Numbered from the stretch's first letter, positions 1-12,317 are shown. The stretch is 64,000 bases of DNA from Zingiber officinale (GCF_018446385.1 NC_055992.1:56744799-56808798), one strand, 5' to 3'. Numbers and translations: made by a program. Notes: generated by a model not told the origin, from the letters alone.

Positions 1-490
1 TCTAGATAATGATCATGCTAGAAATTTACTCTCAGACAAGTTAGTAGTAATAACGTGGATAGTGTAACTCAAAATGCCTCAAAATTTGAGAAAAAACTAA
101 TCTAAGAAAACAAAGTGCAACAATTAATTATCAAAATCTAAACTATAACCCACCCAACATATATGTATCTAAGTATGCATCCCCCATACTTAAAATTTTC
201 ATTGTCCCAATGCAAACAAAGTCAAATATGAGAGAGAGTTAAGGTTAAAGGAGATACCAATTGAGATGTGCCATGTTAATGGGTCAATCAAGTTTGAAAT
301 TACTCTAGTATCCTCAAGCCTCCTAAACAATATATCTTGAAAAATAAGTATAGACAAAAAAAAACTAAGTAAAGGGATTGTGTTAAGAAAAAAGAAAAGA
401 AAATAAATTGAAATAATAACAAGAAAGATATTTGGGTTGCTTCTCAAGAAGCGCTTGTTTTAGGTCCTAAGCCCCATCACCTCATTAGAC
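1..490 (-). other. 3' part of Ty3/Gypsy element copy 1, no gene recognised
   Basis: AT-rich sequence downstream (minus strand) of the gag relic. A purine-rich stretch read on the minus strand near 181-195 (AAGTATGGGGGATG) looks like a polypurine tract, or the conserved G-rich spacer seen in Athila/Tat elements. An 82-codon ORF at 199-447 is hydrophobic and low in complexity, and I do not believe it. A short CT microsatellite sits near 593-606. The 3' LTR is not recognisable before the window edge. Confidence 0.4.
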
Positions 491-1433
491 TCATCGAAAT
501 CTCGCTCTTGGAGGGGTAAAATATTTCAACACCCTCTTACCAAAGGCTCTTATTATGGAGAGAGCATTCAACATTGGAGCTATAATGTGAACTCTCTCTC
601 TCTCTATCCTCATCTTCTTAAAAGTTCTTTCAGGTGGTCGAAGACGGTTCAAATTTAGTTTCCAATTTTTAACCCAAGTAAAAATTGCATACTCAAAAGA
701 AAAACAAATCTCCCACAAGTATGTTATGTAAGATAAAACCAGAACCATATCAAGATAAGCTGAATAAGTAATAAAAACTAAATCATATCCAACAAAATTA
801 ATTATAGGTATCTTTATATAATTTTCCAAAAGATTACAAGAAATACTAACCTTACTTTGCTGAGAGATACCTAAAACTTCTAAATATGTGGATGTGACTT
901 CTTCTGAATCAAATAATGGTTCTAGCTCTAGCACAGGTGTTAATGCAATTAAAGATGGTGATTCTTGAAACTCTACTAACTCTGCATAGGTCCCTACACA
1001 TTGATCTACCACATGTTCAATCCTTGCTATTCTCATAGTCTTTGAGGGTTGTGTGAACAAAGGAGGTGATTCTTAAGATGCTGCTTCCACAACATAGCTC
1101 CCTACACTTCCTTCCATATTCATTAACATCAACACATGTAGTGAAGAATATTCCCACATCAATATCTTTAGTAGGAGAGTCAACTACAAGAGATTCAATA
1201 ACTTCAGTTGCAACATTTAGTTGATCTACCTTATCACATTCATCATTTGAAAATTCAATTCTACTACAATACCTTGTAAACCAAGGAGATAGATATGAAA
1301 ACTTGTTGACCACTACATTATCATTACACTCATCATCTGAAGAGTTCCCATCTTTATAGACATCAAGAAATTTGCACTCAACCATATTGATATCACATAA
1401 TTTGCTAAAACCTTCATCTTTGTTAGTCCCCAC
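491..1433 (-). pseudogene. Degenerate ORFs downstream of Ty3 gag, unrecognised
   Basis: Two overlapping minus-strand reading frames (1017-1433, 138 codons; 491-1060, 189 codons) follow the gag relic. The first is acidic (SSDDEC and DECDKVDQ stretches). The second ends in a basic segment, RERVHIIAPMLNAL and PPRARFR. I see no protease (D-T/S-G), reverse transcriptase or integrase motif, so the element has either lost pol or never had it. The start of the first frame matches the end of the second copy's gag frame (around 57060-57130); the rest has no counterpart in the window. Best read as a decayed tail of the same non-autonomous Ty3 element. Confidence 0.4.
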
Positions 1434-1439
1434 TAGCCT

Positions 1440-2504
1440 TTACGGAAAAAAAATCCTAAGCAGAGGTCTTGGGAATGATTGAGCTTGTGGTTGTGGTTCA
1501 ACTTGCTTTTCTACTGATGGTGTGATCAACCGTTGAGGGAAAGGTACTTGTGGGTTTTGGACACTTTCTGGGGTAATGGAACTGAGTTTTTGTGGTATTT
1601 TACCGTTCTTCTTCTCAATTCTATACAAGTCTTTCTCTAGAAGTTCTTTATGATTCTTACCACTTCTCAACTTAATATTATTGCAATGTTCACTAAACTT
1701 TGTTTGGGTTGGAGGAAAGTCATGTTTGAACCATTTTGAAATTATGTTATCAATCTTTGCTTCCAACTGTTCGAACCCCTCATTCTATGGCTTGTGATTT
1801 TCAAAACTCTTGGATGGTTAAACTGTATTTTGTTTGGCAGGCTCTTTTACCTTCATGGCTTGCACCTCCGGGGGGAATTTTATCCAACTTCTATCTGACC
1901 ATTCATGAAGGTTCACTATTATTTGATCAATTAATGTATATGCTTCATCCATATTTTTGTTCATAAAAAAGCCTCCAGCTGATGAATCCAATAAAAATTT
2001 ATTTGAGAAAGAAATTCCCATGTAGAATATATGCAATTGCATCCACCTTTCTAAACCATGATGAGGACACTACCTTAATAAATTTTTGAATCTCCCTCAT
2101 GCTTCAAATAGAGATTCTCCATCTGCTTGAGCAAAACTTGTAATGCACTTCCTCATAAACATTATTCTACTTGGAGGGAAAAAATGATTTAGAAATTGTT
2201 GATCTAATTGTTCCCAATTTGTGATGCTTTGAGGACGGAGAGAATAGAACCAAGTATTCACCCTATCCTTGATACTGAAAGGAAATGTCATCAACCGAAT
2301 GACATCCGTTGAGACACCCTCACAGTTCATCGTATCACAAAGCTCCAAGAATGTCTTAAGGTGCAGATATGGGCTTTCCGATACCTCCCCTCCAAATTTA
2401 TGATCTTGTATCATAGTAATTATTTGTGGATCTAGTTGAAAACTCTTTGCTTCAAAATGAGGTTGCACAATAGGAGATAAAAATCTTGTAAAAATAGGTG
2501 CCAA
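1440..2504 (-). pseudogene. Ty3/Gypsy (Athila/Tat-like) gag relic, copy 1
   Basis: The minus-strand frame shows a Retrotrans_gag-type core: MTFPFSIKDRVNTWFYSL, then ITNWEQLDQQFLNHFFPPSR and FMRKCITSFAQ. A downstream LRSGK motif is typical of Athila-type gags. The frame is broken by a TGA where copy 2 has Trp (about 2097), by a TAG where copy 2 has Gln shortly after, and by a TAA near 1818 that copy 2 shares at 57513. The surviving pieces are 2097-2504, 1818-2042 and 1440-1766. No CCHC zinc knuckle is visible. The primer site and LTR lie upstream at 2701-2730, so the orientation is secure. Confidence 0.75.
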
Positions 2505-2700
2505 GAATTCTCTTAAGGATCTACTTCACATATTAGTGCTCATAGCATCTAAAAAAATTATAAGAAAACATAGAAATATAGAATTAAAGACAAGAAGGAA
2601 AATGCAGTAATGAAAGATAAAGAATAAAGAATTAAAGAATTAAAGAATTACAGAATTATCTAGACAAACTCTAATGTAAACTAATTAGATTCAAACACTC
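2505..2700 (-). other. gag leader of Ty3 copy 1
   Basis: Untranslated leader between primer site and gag. It holds a short slipped repeat of AAAGAATTA units at about 2620-2650 and otherwise nothing recognisable. Confidence 0.4.
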
Positions 2701-2720
2701 AATCCCCGGTAATGGCGCTA
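2701..2720 (-). other. Primer binding site, Ty3 copy 1 (decayed)
   Basis: Read on the minus strand this is TAGCGCCATTACCGGGGATT, two to three transitions from the TGGCGCCGTTGCCGGGGA site typical of Athila/Tat elements. A 9-nt spacer separates it from the LTR end (TTTATCACA on the minus strand). The matching site in copy 2, at 58396-58415, is better preserved. Confidence 0.7.
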
Positions 2721-2729
2721 AAAATTTAA

Positions 2730-3033
2730 TGTGATAAACTGCAAGCACACAATTATCGTCAAGTAATAAAATGTATAAGTCAATTCCACGAAGATTGAGG
2801 ATTAAATGCTAATTGATTTTGCACTTCGAATTTAGCTAAACAACAATCGATAAACGAGTATTTTGGATTTTTAACTAAGACGCGAAAATAAAAGTAAAGA
2901 AAGATAACTGAGGAAGCCTTGTGTTTAGAAAATATTCTAGGTTGAAGGATTCATTGTAATGGTGGATGTTGTGCTACGAATTAGCCCATTCCTAGTTCTC
3001 TATTTGTACGTTTATAGGACAGTCTAAACATTT
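2730..3033 (-). repeat. Ty3 5' LTR copy 1, PBS-proximal part
   Basis: Starts TGTGATAAAC and aligns with 58425-58728 until it is interrupted by Copia element 1. The last five bases, CATTT (3029-3033), are the target duplication repeated at 27266-27270. Copy 2 reads straight through this point (around 58729), which gives the empty site. Confidence 0.85.
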
Positions 3034-3414
3034 TGTTAGAACTTTCGAGCCGCAAAAATCACTTTTTGCGTTGCGAAAACCCCGAAGTTCTTGCCATGGA
3101 TCCGTGCGAAGATAAAAATTTACATATACATAATTTTCTCCTAGATCTACATAGTAGAGATTATACCTTTGTAGCGAAGCCCTTCGCTTATCCCGCTCAT
3201 CCAAGAGTTGCCAGATCTCGTAGGGTGTCAAGTGTAAACCCTTCTATATGTATCCACACGGACAAAAGGTGGAGAAAAACCACTTAGAGTGTGCTAGCAC
3301 TCTTGGTGGTCACAGCAATGGAGGATGAGAGGGAGAAGAGAATGTAGAGAGGAAGAAAAAGACTTGAATTAGCACACAAATTGCTTAGTGCCTCACTAAT
3401 GTGGCCGGCCACTT

Positions 3415-3459
3415 AATGGAGGGGTTTTTAAACCTCCATGTAATACCAAGAGTCATGGC
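3415..3459. repeat. 45-bp direct repeat, left arm
   Basis: Begins AATGGAGGGG and ends GAGTCATGGC. It is identical at all 45 positions to 5438-5482. The arms directly abut the two ends of the solo LTR, so they behave like an unusually long target duplication. Confidence 0.9.
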
Positions 3460-5437
3460 TGTTGGGTTCTTCGGGCTGCGAAAATCGTTTTTTCGCGTCG
3501 CGGAAACCCCGAGTCACCCAAAGCCGTAGATCCGTGCAAAGATTCGTAAACAAAACTTTTCGAAAAACCTTTTCTTGTACGAGTTTATAAAACCTTTAGA
3601 TCTACACTAGATAAGGGTTATACCTTCGAAGCGTGCCTTTCGCTTATCCCGCTCGTCCAAGGAGTTGCCGGATCTCTAGACCGTCAAGCGCCGGTCCTCT
3701 AGAAGTATCCACACGGACACGTAGGTGGAGAAAACCTCACACAAAGGTGTGCTAGCACCTTGGTGAGATTCGGCCAAGCAAGGAGGAGAGGGAGAGGGAG
3801 AGCTTGAGAGGAAGGAGGAAGATTCACCACACTTGAATGAAAATGAATTCTCATTCAAAACCCAAAGTGGCCGGCCACTCTCATCTAGTGTAACTCCCAC
3901 ATTAATTCCAATTAATGTGGAGACCATTAAGAGTTGTAACCCCCATGAGGTGGCACTCTAGGATGATGTGGATCAACACTATTGGTCCACATCTTGCCAC
4001 CTCACTAAATGACATGGCAACAAGTGTAACTCCTCATTTAATGTGGGCCGACCACATTAAATGCTATGGAGGCTTGTAACCTCCATGAGGTGGCACACAT
4101 TGATGATGTGGAGCAATCCTATTGGTCCACATCTTGCCAACTCACTAGTGATGTGGCAAAAAGTCAAGTCAAACATGACTTTTTCTCTTCCTCTCAAATC
4201 AAGTCAAACTTGATCAAATCTCTCTCATGGTTGATCTAATCCAACCATATGATTCAAGCCAACTTAATATAATGAATCTAATTCATTAAATTAAGTTGAT
4301 TTAATGAGTCATAATCTAAATTAGACTCATTGAATACATGAATCAACTTGAGTCCAGCTCAATTAGCCCAATTTGGATTACTCTTAATCCAATATGATTC
4401 ATCAAATGAATCTAATCCTCTTGGTTCATCATATGAACCAAATCTCCATCTAATTGTCCTTAGTGTGTGACCCTATAGGTTCTTGTAACGTTGGCAATGC
4501 CCTAAACCCATTTAGGAGCATAAGTAATGAGCGGTATCTAGCAACACATCATTACTACCCAAGTTACAAGAATGTCGAGATCCGACATCACCTTGTGACT
4601 ACCAATTGTGACTCCTCACAAAATATGTGACATTGTCCTTCTATCCTAGACATCTAGATTGATCAATGTGAGGTATAGACCGTGTCATCCTCTAATCAAT
4701 CTAAATCTTGAACTCCAAGTAGACTCACTCGATCAAATGAGCTCAACATCTAATGTTGACTCATTTGGGCATGGCCATGCACTTAGTGGTCTCACTCTAT
4801 CAAGAATACCGATGTCGCTCCTGTCATATGGAAGGGATAGATCCCATCTACATCACTCACATCCCTCTACATAATTCGTTATATACCCAGTAATCGCCTT
4901 TATAGTCCACCCAGTTACGGGTGACGTTTGACGAAACCAAAGTACATAACTCCTTATGTAGGGATCCATGGTGACTTCAGGTCTAAGGACTAATAGTCAT
5001 ACTAATAGCCACATGAGAAAGTATATGACACTCATATAACGATCCATGATACTTTCTCATGGCGGGTCATTCAGTATACACTCTCTAATGCATACCCATG
5101 TGTCAGCTTGATATCTCTATATCCATGACTTGTGAGATCAAGTCATCGAGCTGACCTACATGCTAGTCTTATTGTATTAATATTGTCCCTAAATGTTAAT
5201 ACTCGACTAGGAATGATTTAGAGTAGTGTTCCCTATATCATCTCACTATCGATTCAACCAATCAATTGATATAGGTAAGAACCTTCTACTCAAGGACGTT
5301 ACTATACTTATTTAATCTGGCACTAATACAAATAAGCATAATAACCAAAAACCAAATGCCTTAATATATATACAAGAATATGATATACATGAGTCCATAC
5401 AATCATCAAATGATTGGCTCTAGGGCTCTAACTAACA
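3460..5437 (-). repeat. Solo LTR of a related Copia subfamily
   Basis: 1978 bp, beginning TGTTGGGTTCTTCGGGC and ending GGGCTCTAACTAACA. The first third differs from the host LTR, but the last kilobase (about 4440-5437) is clearly related to 5860-6860. No internal domain or second LTR accompanies it, so it is probably the product of LTR-LTR recombination. It is flanked by the 45-bp repeats rather than by a 5-bp duplication. Confidence 0.85.
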
Positions 5438-5482
5438 AATGGAGGGGTTTTTAAACCTCCATGTAATACCAAGAGTCATGGC
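5438..5482. repeat. 45-bp direct repeat, right arm
   Basis: Perfect copy of 3415-3459. The host LTR resumes here and continues into CTCTTGGTTTTCC, as in the other family members. Confidence 0.9.
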
Positions 5483-6884
5483 TCTTGGTTTTCCTCATGA
5501 GGTGGCACACAATAATGTGGCTTTGATGATGTGGAACACCATCATTGGCCGACCCATGCCAAGTCACAAATGAGGTGGCATATGGTCAAGTCAAACTTGA
5601 CCCTTCATCTTCCCTCTCAAGTCAAGTCAAACTTGACCCATTTATCTCCTATGGTTGATCAAATATAACATTTGATTCAAGTCAATTTAAATTTAATGAA
5701 TCTCTATTCATTGAATTAAATTGATTCAATGAGTCATAATCTAAATTAGACTCATTCAACACATGAATCAAATTGAGTCCAACTCAATTAGTCTAATTTG
5801 GATTACTCTTAATCTAATTTAGTTCATCACATTAACATAATCCTCTTGGTTCATCATATGAACCTATTCTCCATCTAATTGCCCTTTGTGTGTGACCCTA
5901 TAGGTTCTTGTAACATTGGCAATGCTCCTAAATCCATTAGAAGCATAAGTAATGAGCGGTATCTGACAACACATCATTACTACCCAAGTTACAAGAATGT
6001 TGAGATCCAACATCACCTTTGTGACTACTAATTGTGACTCTCACAATATGTGACAATGTCTTTCTATCCTTGACATCTAGATTGATCAATTGAGACATAG
6101 ACCGTGTCATCCTCTAATCAATCTATATCTTGAACTCCAAGTAGACTCACTCTAAACAAATGAGCTCAATATCTCATATTGACTCATTTGGGCATGGTCA
6201 TGTACTTAGTGGTCTCACTCTATCAAGAATCATGATGTCACTCCCGTCATATAGGAGGGATAGATCCCATCTACATCACTCACATCCCTCCGTATAATTT
6301 GTTACATACCCAGTAATCGCCTTTATAGTCCACCCAGTTACGGGTGACGTTTGACGAAGCCAAAGTATGCAACTCCTTATGTAGGAAACTATGGTGACTT
6401 CAGGTCCATGGACTGATAGTCATATTAATAGTCACATGAGAAAGTATATGACACTCATATAACGATCCATGATACTTTCTCATGGCGGGACATTCAGTAT
6501 ACATTCTCCAATGTATACCCATGTGTCAACTTGATATCTCCATATCCATGACTTGTGAGATCAAGTCATCAAGTTGACCTACATGCTAGTCTCATCGCAT
6601 TAACATTGTCCCTGAATGTTAATACTTGACTAGGAATGATTAAGAGTAGTGTTCTCTATATTATCTCACTATCAATTCAACCAATCGATTGATATAGATA
6701 AGAACCTTCTACTCAAGGATGCTATTATACTTAGTTATTTGGCACCAATACAAGTAAGTATAATAACCATAAAGAAATGCCTTTATAAGTATATAGGAAT
6801 ATGATACATCGAGTCTATACAACAATCATCATATGATTGACTTTATGGCTCTAACTAACAATCTACCACTAGCACTAGTGTCAA

Positions 6885-8487
6885 TCAATGTAAGCTCTAA
6901 GGCCCAATGACCTAGTGTGATCATCATGCTTTTTTTGTGCCAAAGCCTTGGTCAAGGGATCAGCGATGTTAGCCTCTGTGGGTACTCTACAAATCTTCAC
7001 ATCTCCTCTATCGATGATCTCTCGAATGAGATGGAAGCGCAGTAGTATGTATTTGGTCCGCTGGTGTGAGCGAGGTTCCTTAGCCTATGCAATTGCTCCA
7101 TTGTTGTCACAATAAAGCTCTATAGGATCGGCTATGCTAGGAACCACCCCAAGCTCAGTAATGAACTTGCGGATCTAAACTGGCTCCTTTGCTGCTTCTG
7201 ATGCAGCAATATACTCGAACTCTATTGTAGAATTAGCAACTGTGTCCTGCTTCGAACTCTTTCAGCTCGCAGCACCACCATTCAAGCAAAACACGAACCC
7301 AGACTGCGATCTATAATCATCCTGGTCAGTTTGAAGCTGGCATCACTGTAACCCTTTACAGCTAGCTCGCCATCGCCTCCAAATATCAAGAAATATTCTT
7401 TAGTCCTTCTCAAGTACTTAAGAATATTCTTGACCGCTATCCAGTGACGCTCACCTGGATCTGACTGGTATCTACTCATCATGCTCAAAGCATACGAAAC
7501 ATCAGGACGAGTACATAGCATAGTGTACATGATAGACCCTATGGCTGAAGCATAAGGGATCTTATCCATGTGGTCTCTCTCCTCTCTAGAAGAGGGACTT
7601 TGAGTCTTCGAAAGACTCACACCATGTGACATCGGCAAAAATCCTTTCTTGGAATTCTACATGGTAAACCATAGTAATACCATGTCAATATATGTACTTT
7701 GACTTAGGTCAAGCAATCTCTTAGATCTATCTCTATAGATCTTTATACCTAGAATACAGGCTGCTTTACCTAAGTCCTTCATTGAGAAACAATTCCCCAG
7801 CCAAGTCTTTACAGACTGCAGCAAAGGGATGTCATTTCCAATGAGTAGTATGTCAGCCACATACAATATAAGGAAGACAACTGTGTTCCCAACAACCTTC
7901 TTGTAGACACACGGTTCATCTTCATTCTTGATGAAACTAAACTGTTTGATTGCATCATCGAATCGAAGATTCCAGCTCCGAGAAACTTGCTTTAGTCCAT
8001 AAATAGACTTATGCAGCTTGCATAATCTGCCAGTATGTTTTGGATCTACAAAACCCTCAGGTTGTGTCATGTACACATCCTCGAGCAAGTTTCCATTCAG
8101 AAACGTGATTTTGACATCCATCTGCCAGATCTCATAATCGCGGTATGCTGCAATAGCAAGCATGATCCGAATGGATTTAAACATCGCTACTGGAGAAAAA
8201 GTTTCATTATAGTCAATACCATAAATTTGCTTGAAACCTTTAGCTACCAAGCGACCCTTATTGGTAATAAGTTCATCCATGTCAGTCTTTCTCTTAAAGA
8301 CCCACTTACACCCAATGGGTTTGACACCTTCAGGTGGATCAACCAAAGTCCATACTTGGTTGGTGTACATGGATTCCATCTCGGATCTCATGGCCTCTAG
8401 CCATGACTCAGAATCTGGTCTCATCACAGCTTCCTGATAGGAGGTAGGCTCATTCTCAACGAGCATAACGTCATCATGGTCAGGCAA
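6885..8487 (-). pseudogene. Copia 1 reverse transcriptase and RNase H (broken)
   Basis: RVT_2-type reverse transcriptase on the minus strand from 8487: QVWTLVDPPEG, GCKWVFKRK, KGRLVAKGF, MDVKITFLNG, SIYGLKQ. The catalytic box reads YVADILL near 7850, where Copia enzymes have YVDD, so one active-site Asp is Ala; Copia 2 keeps YVDD. A single TAG at about 7657-7659 separates this part from the RNase H start (PYASAIGSIMY, RPDVSYALS). RNase H then continues out of frame to about 6885 (C-terminal relic of a DPLTKAL-type motif around 6960). Not functional. Confidence 0.88.
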
Positions 8488-8699
8488 GAGAAATGAGTAT
8501 CTCTAAGGCTGACAACGTACCCTATCAGACCTGCGAAGAGGTAGGTCTACTTGAACTGGTTGTTATTCCTCAACTCCTTGTGGAACAATCTCATCATCCA
8601 CAACACTTTGTGGTTCTAGTTCAACTTCCATCAAGGCTTCAGTGCTATGGTCCATATCTTGAACTTCTTCAAGATTAAACATACTCCCACTAGTTTTTC

Positions 8700-9668
8700 T
8701 AGAAACAAAGTCCCTTTCTAGAAATACCCCAGTCTTAGCCACAAACACTTTGTGTTGACTGGGAATGTAGAAGTAATATCCCTTCGTTTCCTTGGGATAT
8801 CCTATAAAATAGCACTTATCATATTTAGGTCCCAGTTTGTCCGAGACTTGGCGTCAAACGTAAGCCTCACAACCCCAAATCCTCATAAAAGACATCTGAC
8901 ATCTCTCCCAGTCCATATCCTATATGGTGTCTTTATCACAGCCTTGGATGGAACATGGTTAAGTGTGAAGGCTGCTGTGTCTAGAGCATATCCCCAAAAA
9001 GACATAGGAAGATCTGTGTGACTCATCATAGACCGTACCATATATAATAAGGTATGATTCCTCCTTTCGGATACACCATTCCATTGTGGTGTTCCAGGAG
9101 GAGTGAGCTGGGATACAATCCCACACTCAGCTAGATAGTCACAAAACTCATGGCTAAGGTATTCACCACCTCGATCTGATTGAAGTATCTTAATACTCTT
9201 GCCTAGCTAGTTTTGTATTTCATTCTTGAATTCTTTGAACTTTTCAAAGGATTGTGATTTATGTGTCATGAGATACACATAACTATATCTACTGAAGTCA
9301 TCAGTAAATGTAATGAAGTACCTATAACCACCTCTGACGGCGACATTGAAAGGGCCACATACATCACTATGTATAAGTCCTAACAAGTCAGTCGCTCTTT
9401 CGCTGTATCCACTAAAGGGAGTCTTGGTCATCTTGCCCAGTAGGCATGACTCGCATGTCTCATATGATTCGAAATCAAATGAGTCAAGCAAACCATCTTT
9501 ATGGAGCTGGGATAAGCGATTCTCATTTATATGACCTAAGCGACAATACCAAAGATAGGTTTGGTTCATCTCATTTGACTTGAACCTTTTGGTACTTATG
9601 TTATAGATGGGGCTCTCTAAGTCTAGAATATAGAGTCCGTTCATCAGAGGTGCACTACAATAGAACAT
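8700..9668 (-). pseudogene. Copia 1 GAG-pre-integrase and integrase (broken)
   Basis: Minus strand. The pre-integrase segment YLWYCRLGHINENRLSQL is followed by the CESCLLGKMTKTPF zinc-region end and the integrase core. All three acidic residues are recognisable: Asp in IHSDVCGPF, Asp in QSDRGGEY and Glu in SERRN. A TAG at 9207-9209 interrupts the core in frame. Beyond about 8860 the frame is lost repeatedly before reverse transcriptase begins. Integrase inserts the cDNA; here the gene is dead. Confidence 0.85.
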
Positions 9669-9789
9669 ATCGTTTAAATAAACGGAACAATATTTTTTTC
9701 TTTATTATAAACGAAAAGCCTTTTTTGTCTAAACAAGATACTGAAATGATGTTCTTTGAGAGAGCAGGCACATAACAACATTCATCTAA

Positions 9790-10835
9790 TTATAGTACAA
9801 GCCCAGAGGGCAGAGATAGATAGTAAGTTCCTATAGCAACAGCAGCAACCCGTGCTCCATTGCCTACTCGTAGGTCCACCTCGCCCTTCGTCAATGCCCT
9901 GCTATTTCTCAACGCCTGCACATTAGTACAAATGTGAGAAGCACATCCAGTATCCAATACCCACGATGTAGAAATAGATAGATTGACTTCTATAACATAT
10001 ATACCTGAAGTAGAAGTCTCACTTCTCTTCTTCTTAAGATCTTCCAGATATACTTTGCAGTTCCTCTTCCAGTGCCCGGTCTGACCGCAGTGGAAGCAGG
10101 TAGCATCCTTGTCAACCCCTCCTTTAGGTTTCATTATCTTGCCTTTGCCCTTGGCTTGAGACTTTCCCTTACCTTTAGGCTTGCCCTTGCCTTTATGCTT
10201 TTGCACCATCAAAATGGAGTTGAGCTTTACTTTCTTAAGGTTGAGCTCAGCAATTCTCAACATGTTTAGCAGCTCAGGCAGTGGCTTATCAATTTCGTTC
10301 ATGTTGTAATTCATGACAAATTGACTGTAGCTCTCTGGTAAGGTTTGCAAGATCAAGTCAGTGGTCAGTTCTTGGCCAAGTGGGAATCCCAACCTCTGTA
10401 GGTTTTCTATGTACCCAATCATCTTGAGCACAAATGGACCTACGGGAGTCCCATCTTGCATCTTGCACTGAAATAGTGCCTTAGAGATCTCGAATCTCTC
10501 GTGCCTAGCTTATCCTTGATATAGTTGACGAAGATATTCAACCATATCATAAGCCGACATCAACTCGTGTTGCTTTGAAGCTCAAAGTTCATGGTCGCGA
10601 GCATGAGGCATGACACATCTAATGCATCATCCTAATGCTTCTTATAAACATCTCGGTCGGCTCGCGTGGCAGTGGCAGGAGGTGCCTCCAGAATGGGCTG
10701 CTCCAGGACGTACAGTTTTCTTTCTTGTGTAAAAACGATTCTTAGATTCCTGTGCCAGTCTAGGAAATTAGCTCCATTGAGCTTGTCCTTGTCAAGGACA
10801 AAACATAGAGAGAAAGTGTTCGTGTTTGTCGACAT
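9790..10835 (-). pseudogene. Copia 1 gag and protease start (broken)
   Basis: The minus-strand start at 10835 encodes an UBN2-type Copia gag N-terminus (DKDKLNGANFLDWHRNLRI). The frame is lost between about 10632 and 10461 (stop plus indel) and resumes as MQDGTPVGPFVLKMIG through a lysine/glycine-rich linker to an intact CCHC knuckle, CFHCGQTGHWKRNC. The protease start VLDTGCASHIC carries the active-site DTG. The sister copy at 50867-51880 is nearly full length, which confirms the reading. Confidence 0.88.
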
Positions 10836-12304
10836 GACAATCTACAACAAAAATAAAACAGAAAGTAAATACCATATTCCACTTATCATTTAATTAGGTC
10901 TTTAACTAAATGATGCTCCCACTGAATTATAAGACTTTTGTAGAATCAAGTCATGGATGTGGTCAAATCACACTACTAGATTCATACTAATGGGCTATAA
11001 TTCACGCGGGACAATATCCACATTATACTACGCCTTGAGTTAGCTTTAGCTAAATCGCCCAAGACTTGGTATGATCGGTAGATAACTAATTATCATTTAC
11101 ATCTCTATGCAACTCTTGTTTATAGGATCAAGATCCTCATTTATATAAAAACTTGAGTTAGCTTTGGCTAAATCGCCCAAAATTTAGTATAAATGTGATT
11201 TTTATCCTATCTTCCACCCGTTGGAAAAATGTCTATAGTTATACCCGATCCAATTGAGTTAACTAGTTATACTCAATCTAATTGAGTTTGTACTCACCCA
11301 AGCTTTGATAGGCGGGACCAAGATTGTCCCTCCGCACCCTACCAAGATAATATGCGTTGCTTTGCTTTGGCAGATTCAATAACAACAAATGATCGAGGTA
11401 GTGATGGGTATCAAAACATGGTAGGCATTTCGAGTTGACTTGATTAAGATCTAATCTAATCGTGAATTCGTATCATATACGCATTAAGGCACTAATTATC
11501 CTACATTAGCATGCATCACATACACACAAAGAATTCAAGATAATGTAACATGGTTATGGCCCTACTACGATCCTCTCTAGCCAAAGAGAAGATCGAATGG
11601 TCAACCTAGGGATAACACCTTCTCTAAGGTCTTCATTTGACCACCTTGTGTTGTCGGCTTCCTTCTTGTAACTCCATCTTCAATTGTACATTACAAAAGT
11701 GAAACTTGAGTTACATTCGAGTCTAAAACTATTTTACAATAGGAATATAAAAGGAGGGCACGACACATAGGTCGTGTAACAAAATACAACACTCACAACC
11801 AAATGACGGCTCGCAGGCCGTATTATGAATTACAACACATAATTTCCAATCATATTGGATCTTTTGGGCCATAACCATGAACACATCACACTTATTCAAA
11901 ATATGCATTTTTCATAAATTTTCATAAATTCATTTCTATTCTAACAACCCTTTATGAGCCGCAACTTCGCGGCGGTCTAGTTTATTGATTTTTCGGTCGA
12001 GGTCAAGTAACAACTCCCCTTGTGGGGTTAGGGGCAGCACCCCTACTCACAAAATTAATTTTGTGAGTGTTACATAGACCTTACAGTACCTAAAATCATT
12101 TATATTGTCGATTTGGTCTAGACCAACTCGTTTGCGAAAATTTTCTCTTAGTGGTCGAAACCTCCAAGTGACTATACACTTGTTGTTTTACCCCAAAGAG
12201 AAATATACTCATAAAAATGTTAAAATTTAGTAAATTTATAGAAATTTATAGATTTGCAAATTTTATATAAAAATGCAAATAAAACTAGTATATGCTTCGC
12301 ACGT
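10836..12304 (-). other. Untranslated leader of Copia 1
   Basis: About 1.47 kb between primer site and gag. It contains two copies of a TTGAGTTAGCTTTAGC-type block (about 11034 and 11152). Near the primer site, at 11950-12075, is a cluster of self-complementary segments including a perfect 24-bp palindrome at 12045-12068. No ORF is credible. Confidence 0.6.
12045..12068. promoter_or_regulatory. 24-bp palindrome in retrotransposon leader
   Basis: Perfect palindrome centred on AATT (core CACAAAATTAATTTTGTG), about 240 nt downstream of the primer site on the minus strand. The same place in Copia 2 (53109-53128) has one extra A on one arm and one extra T on the other, so pairing is preserved. 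The position suits a dimerisation or packaging hairpin; that role is inference. Confidence 0.5.
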
Positions 12305-12317
12305 GACTCTGATACCA
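12305..12317 (-). other. Primer binding site, Copia 1
   Basis: The minus strand reads TGGTATCAGAGTC, matching the initiator-tRNA-Met type site (TGGTATCAGAGC) of plant Copia elements. It lies one base from the 5' LTR. Confidence 0.85.

Larger units (their letters stand above)
3034..6860 (-). repeat. 3' LTR of Copia element 1 (left), split by a solo LTR
   Basis: Begins TGTTAGAACTTTCGAGCC and ends GGCTCTAACTAACA, matching the other three LTRs of this family at 12319, 46379 and 53382. The foreign solo LTR occupies 3460-5437. Internal open frames such as 3033-3287 and 4659-4874 are shared noncoding LTR sequence, not genes. Confidence 0.92.

Noticed and set aside
3034-6860. A complete second Copia element nested in the left LTR
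   Set aside because: Between 3460 and 5437 there is only one LTR and no primer site, gag or pol; solo LTR fits.
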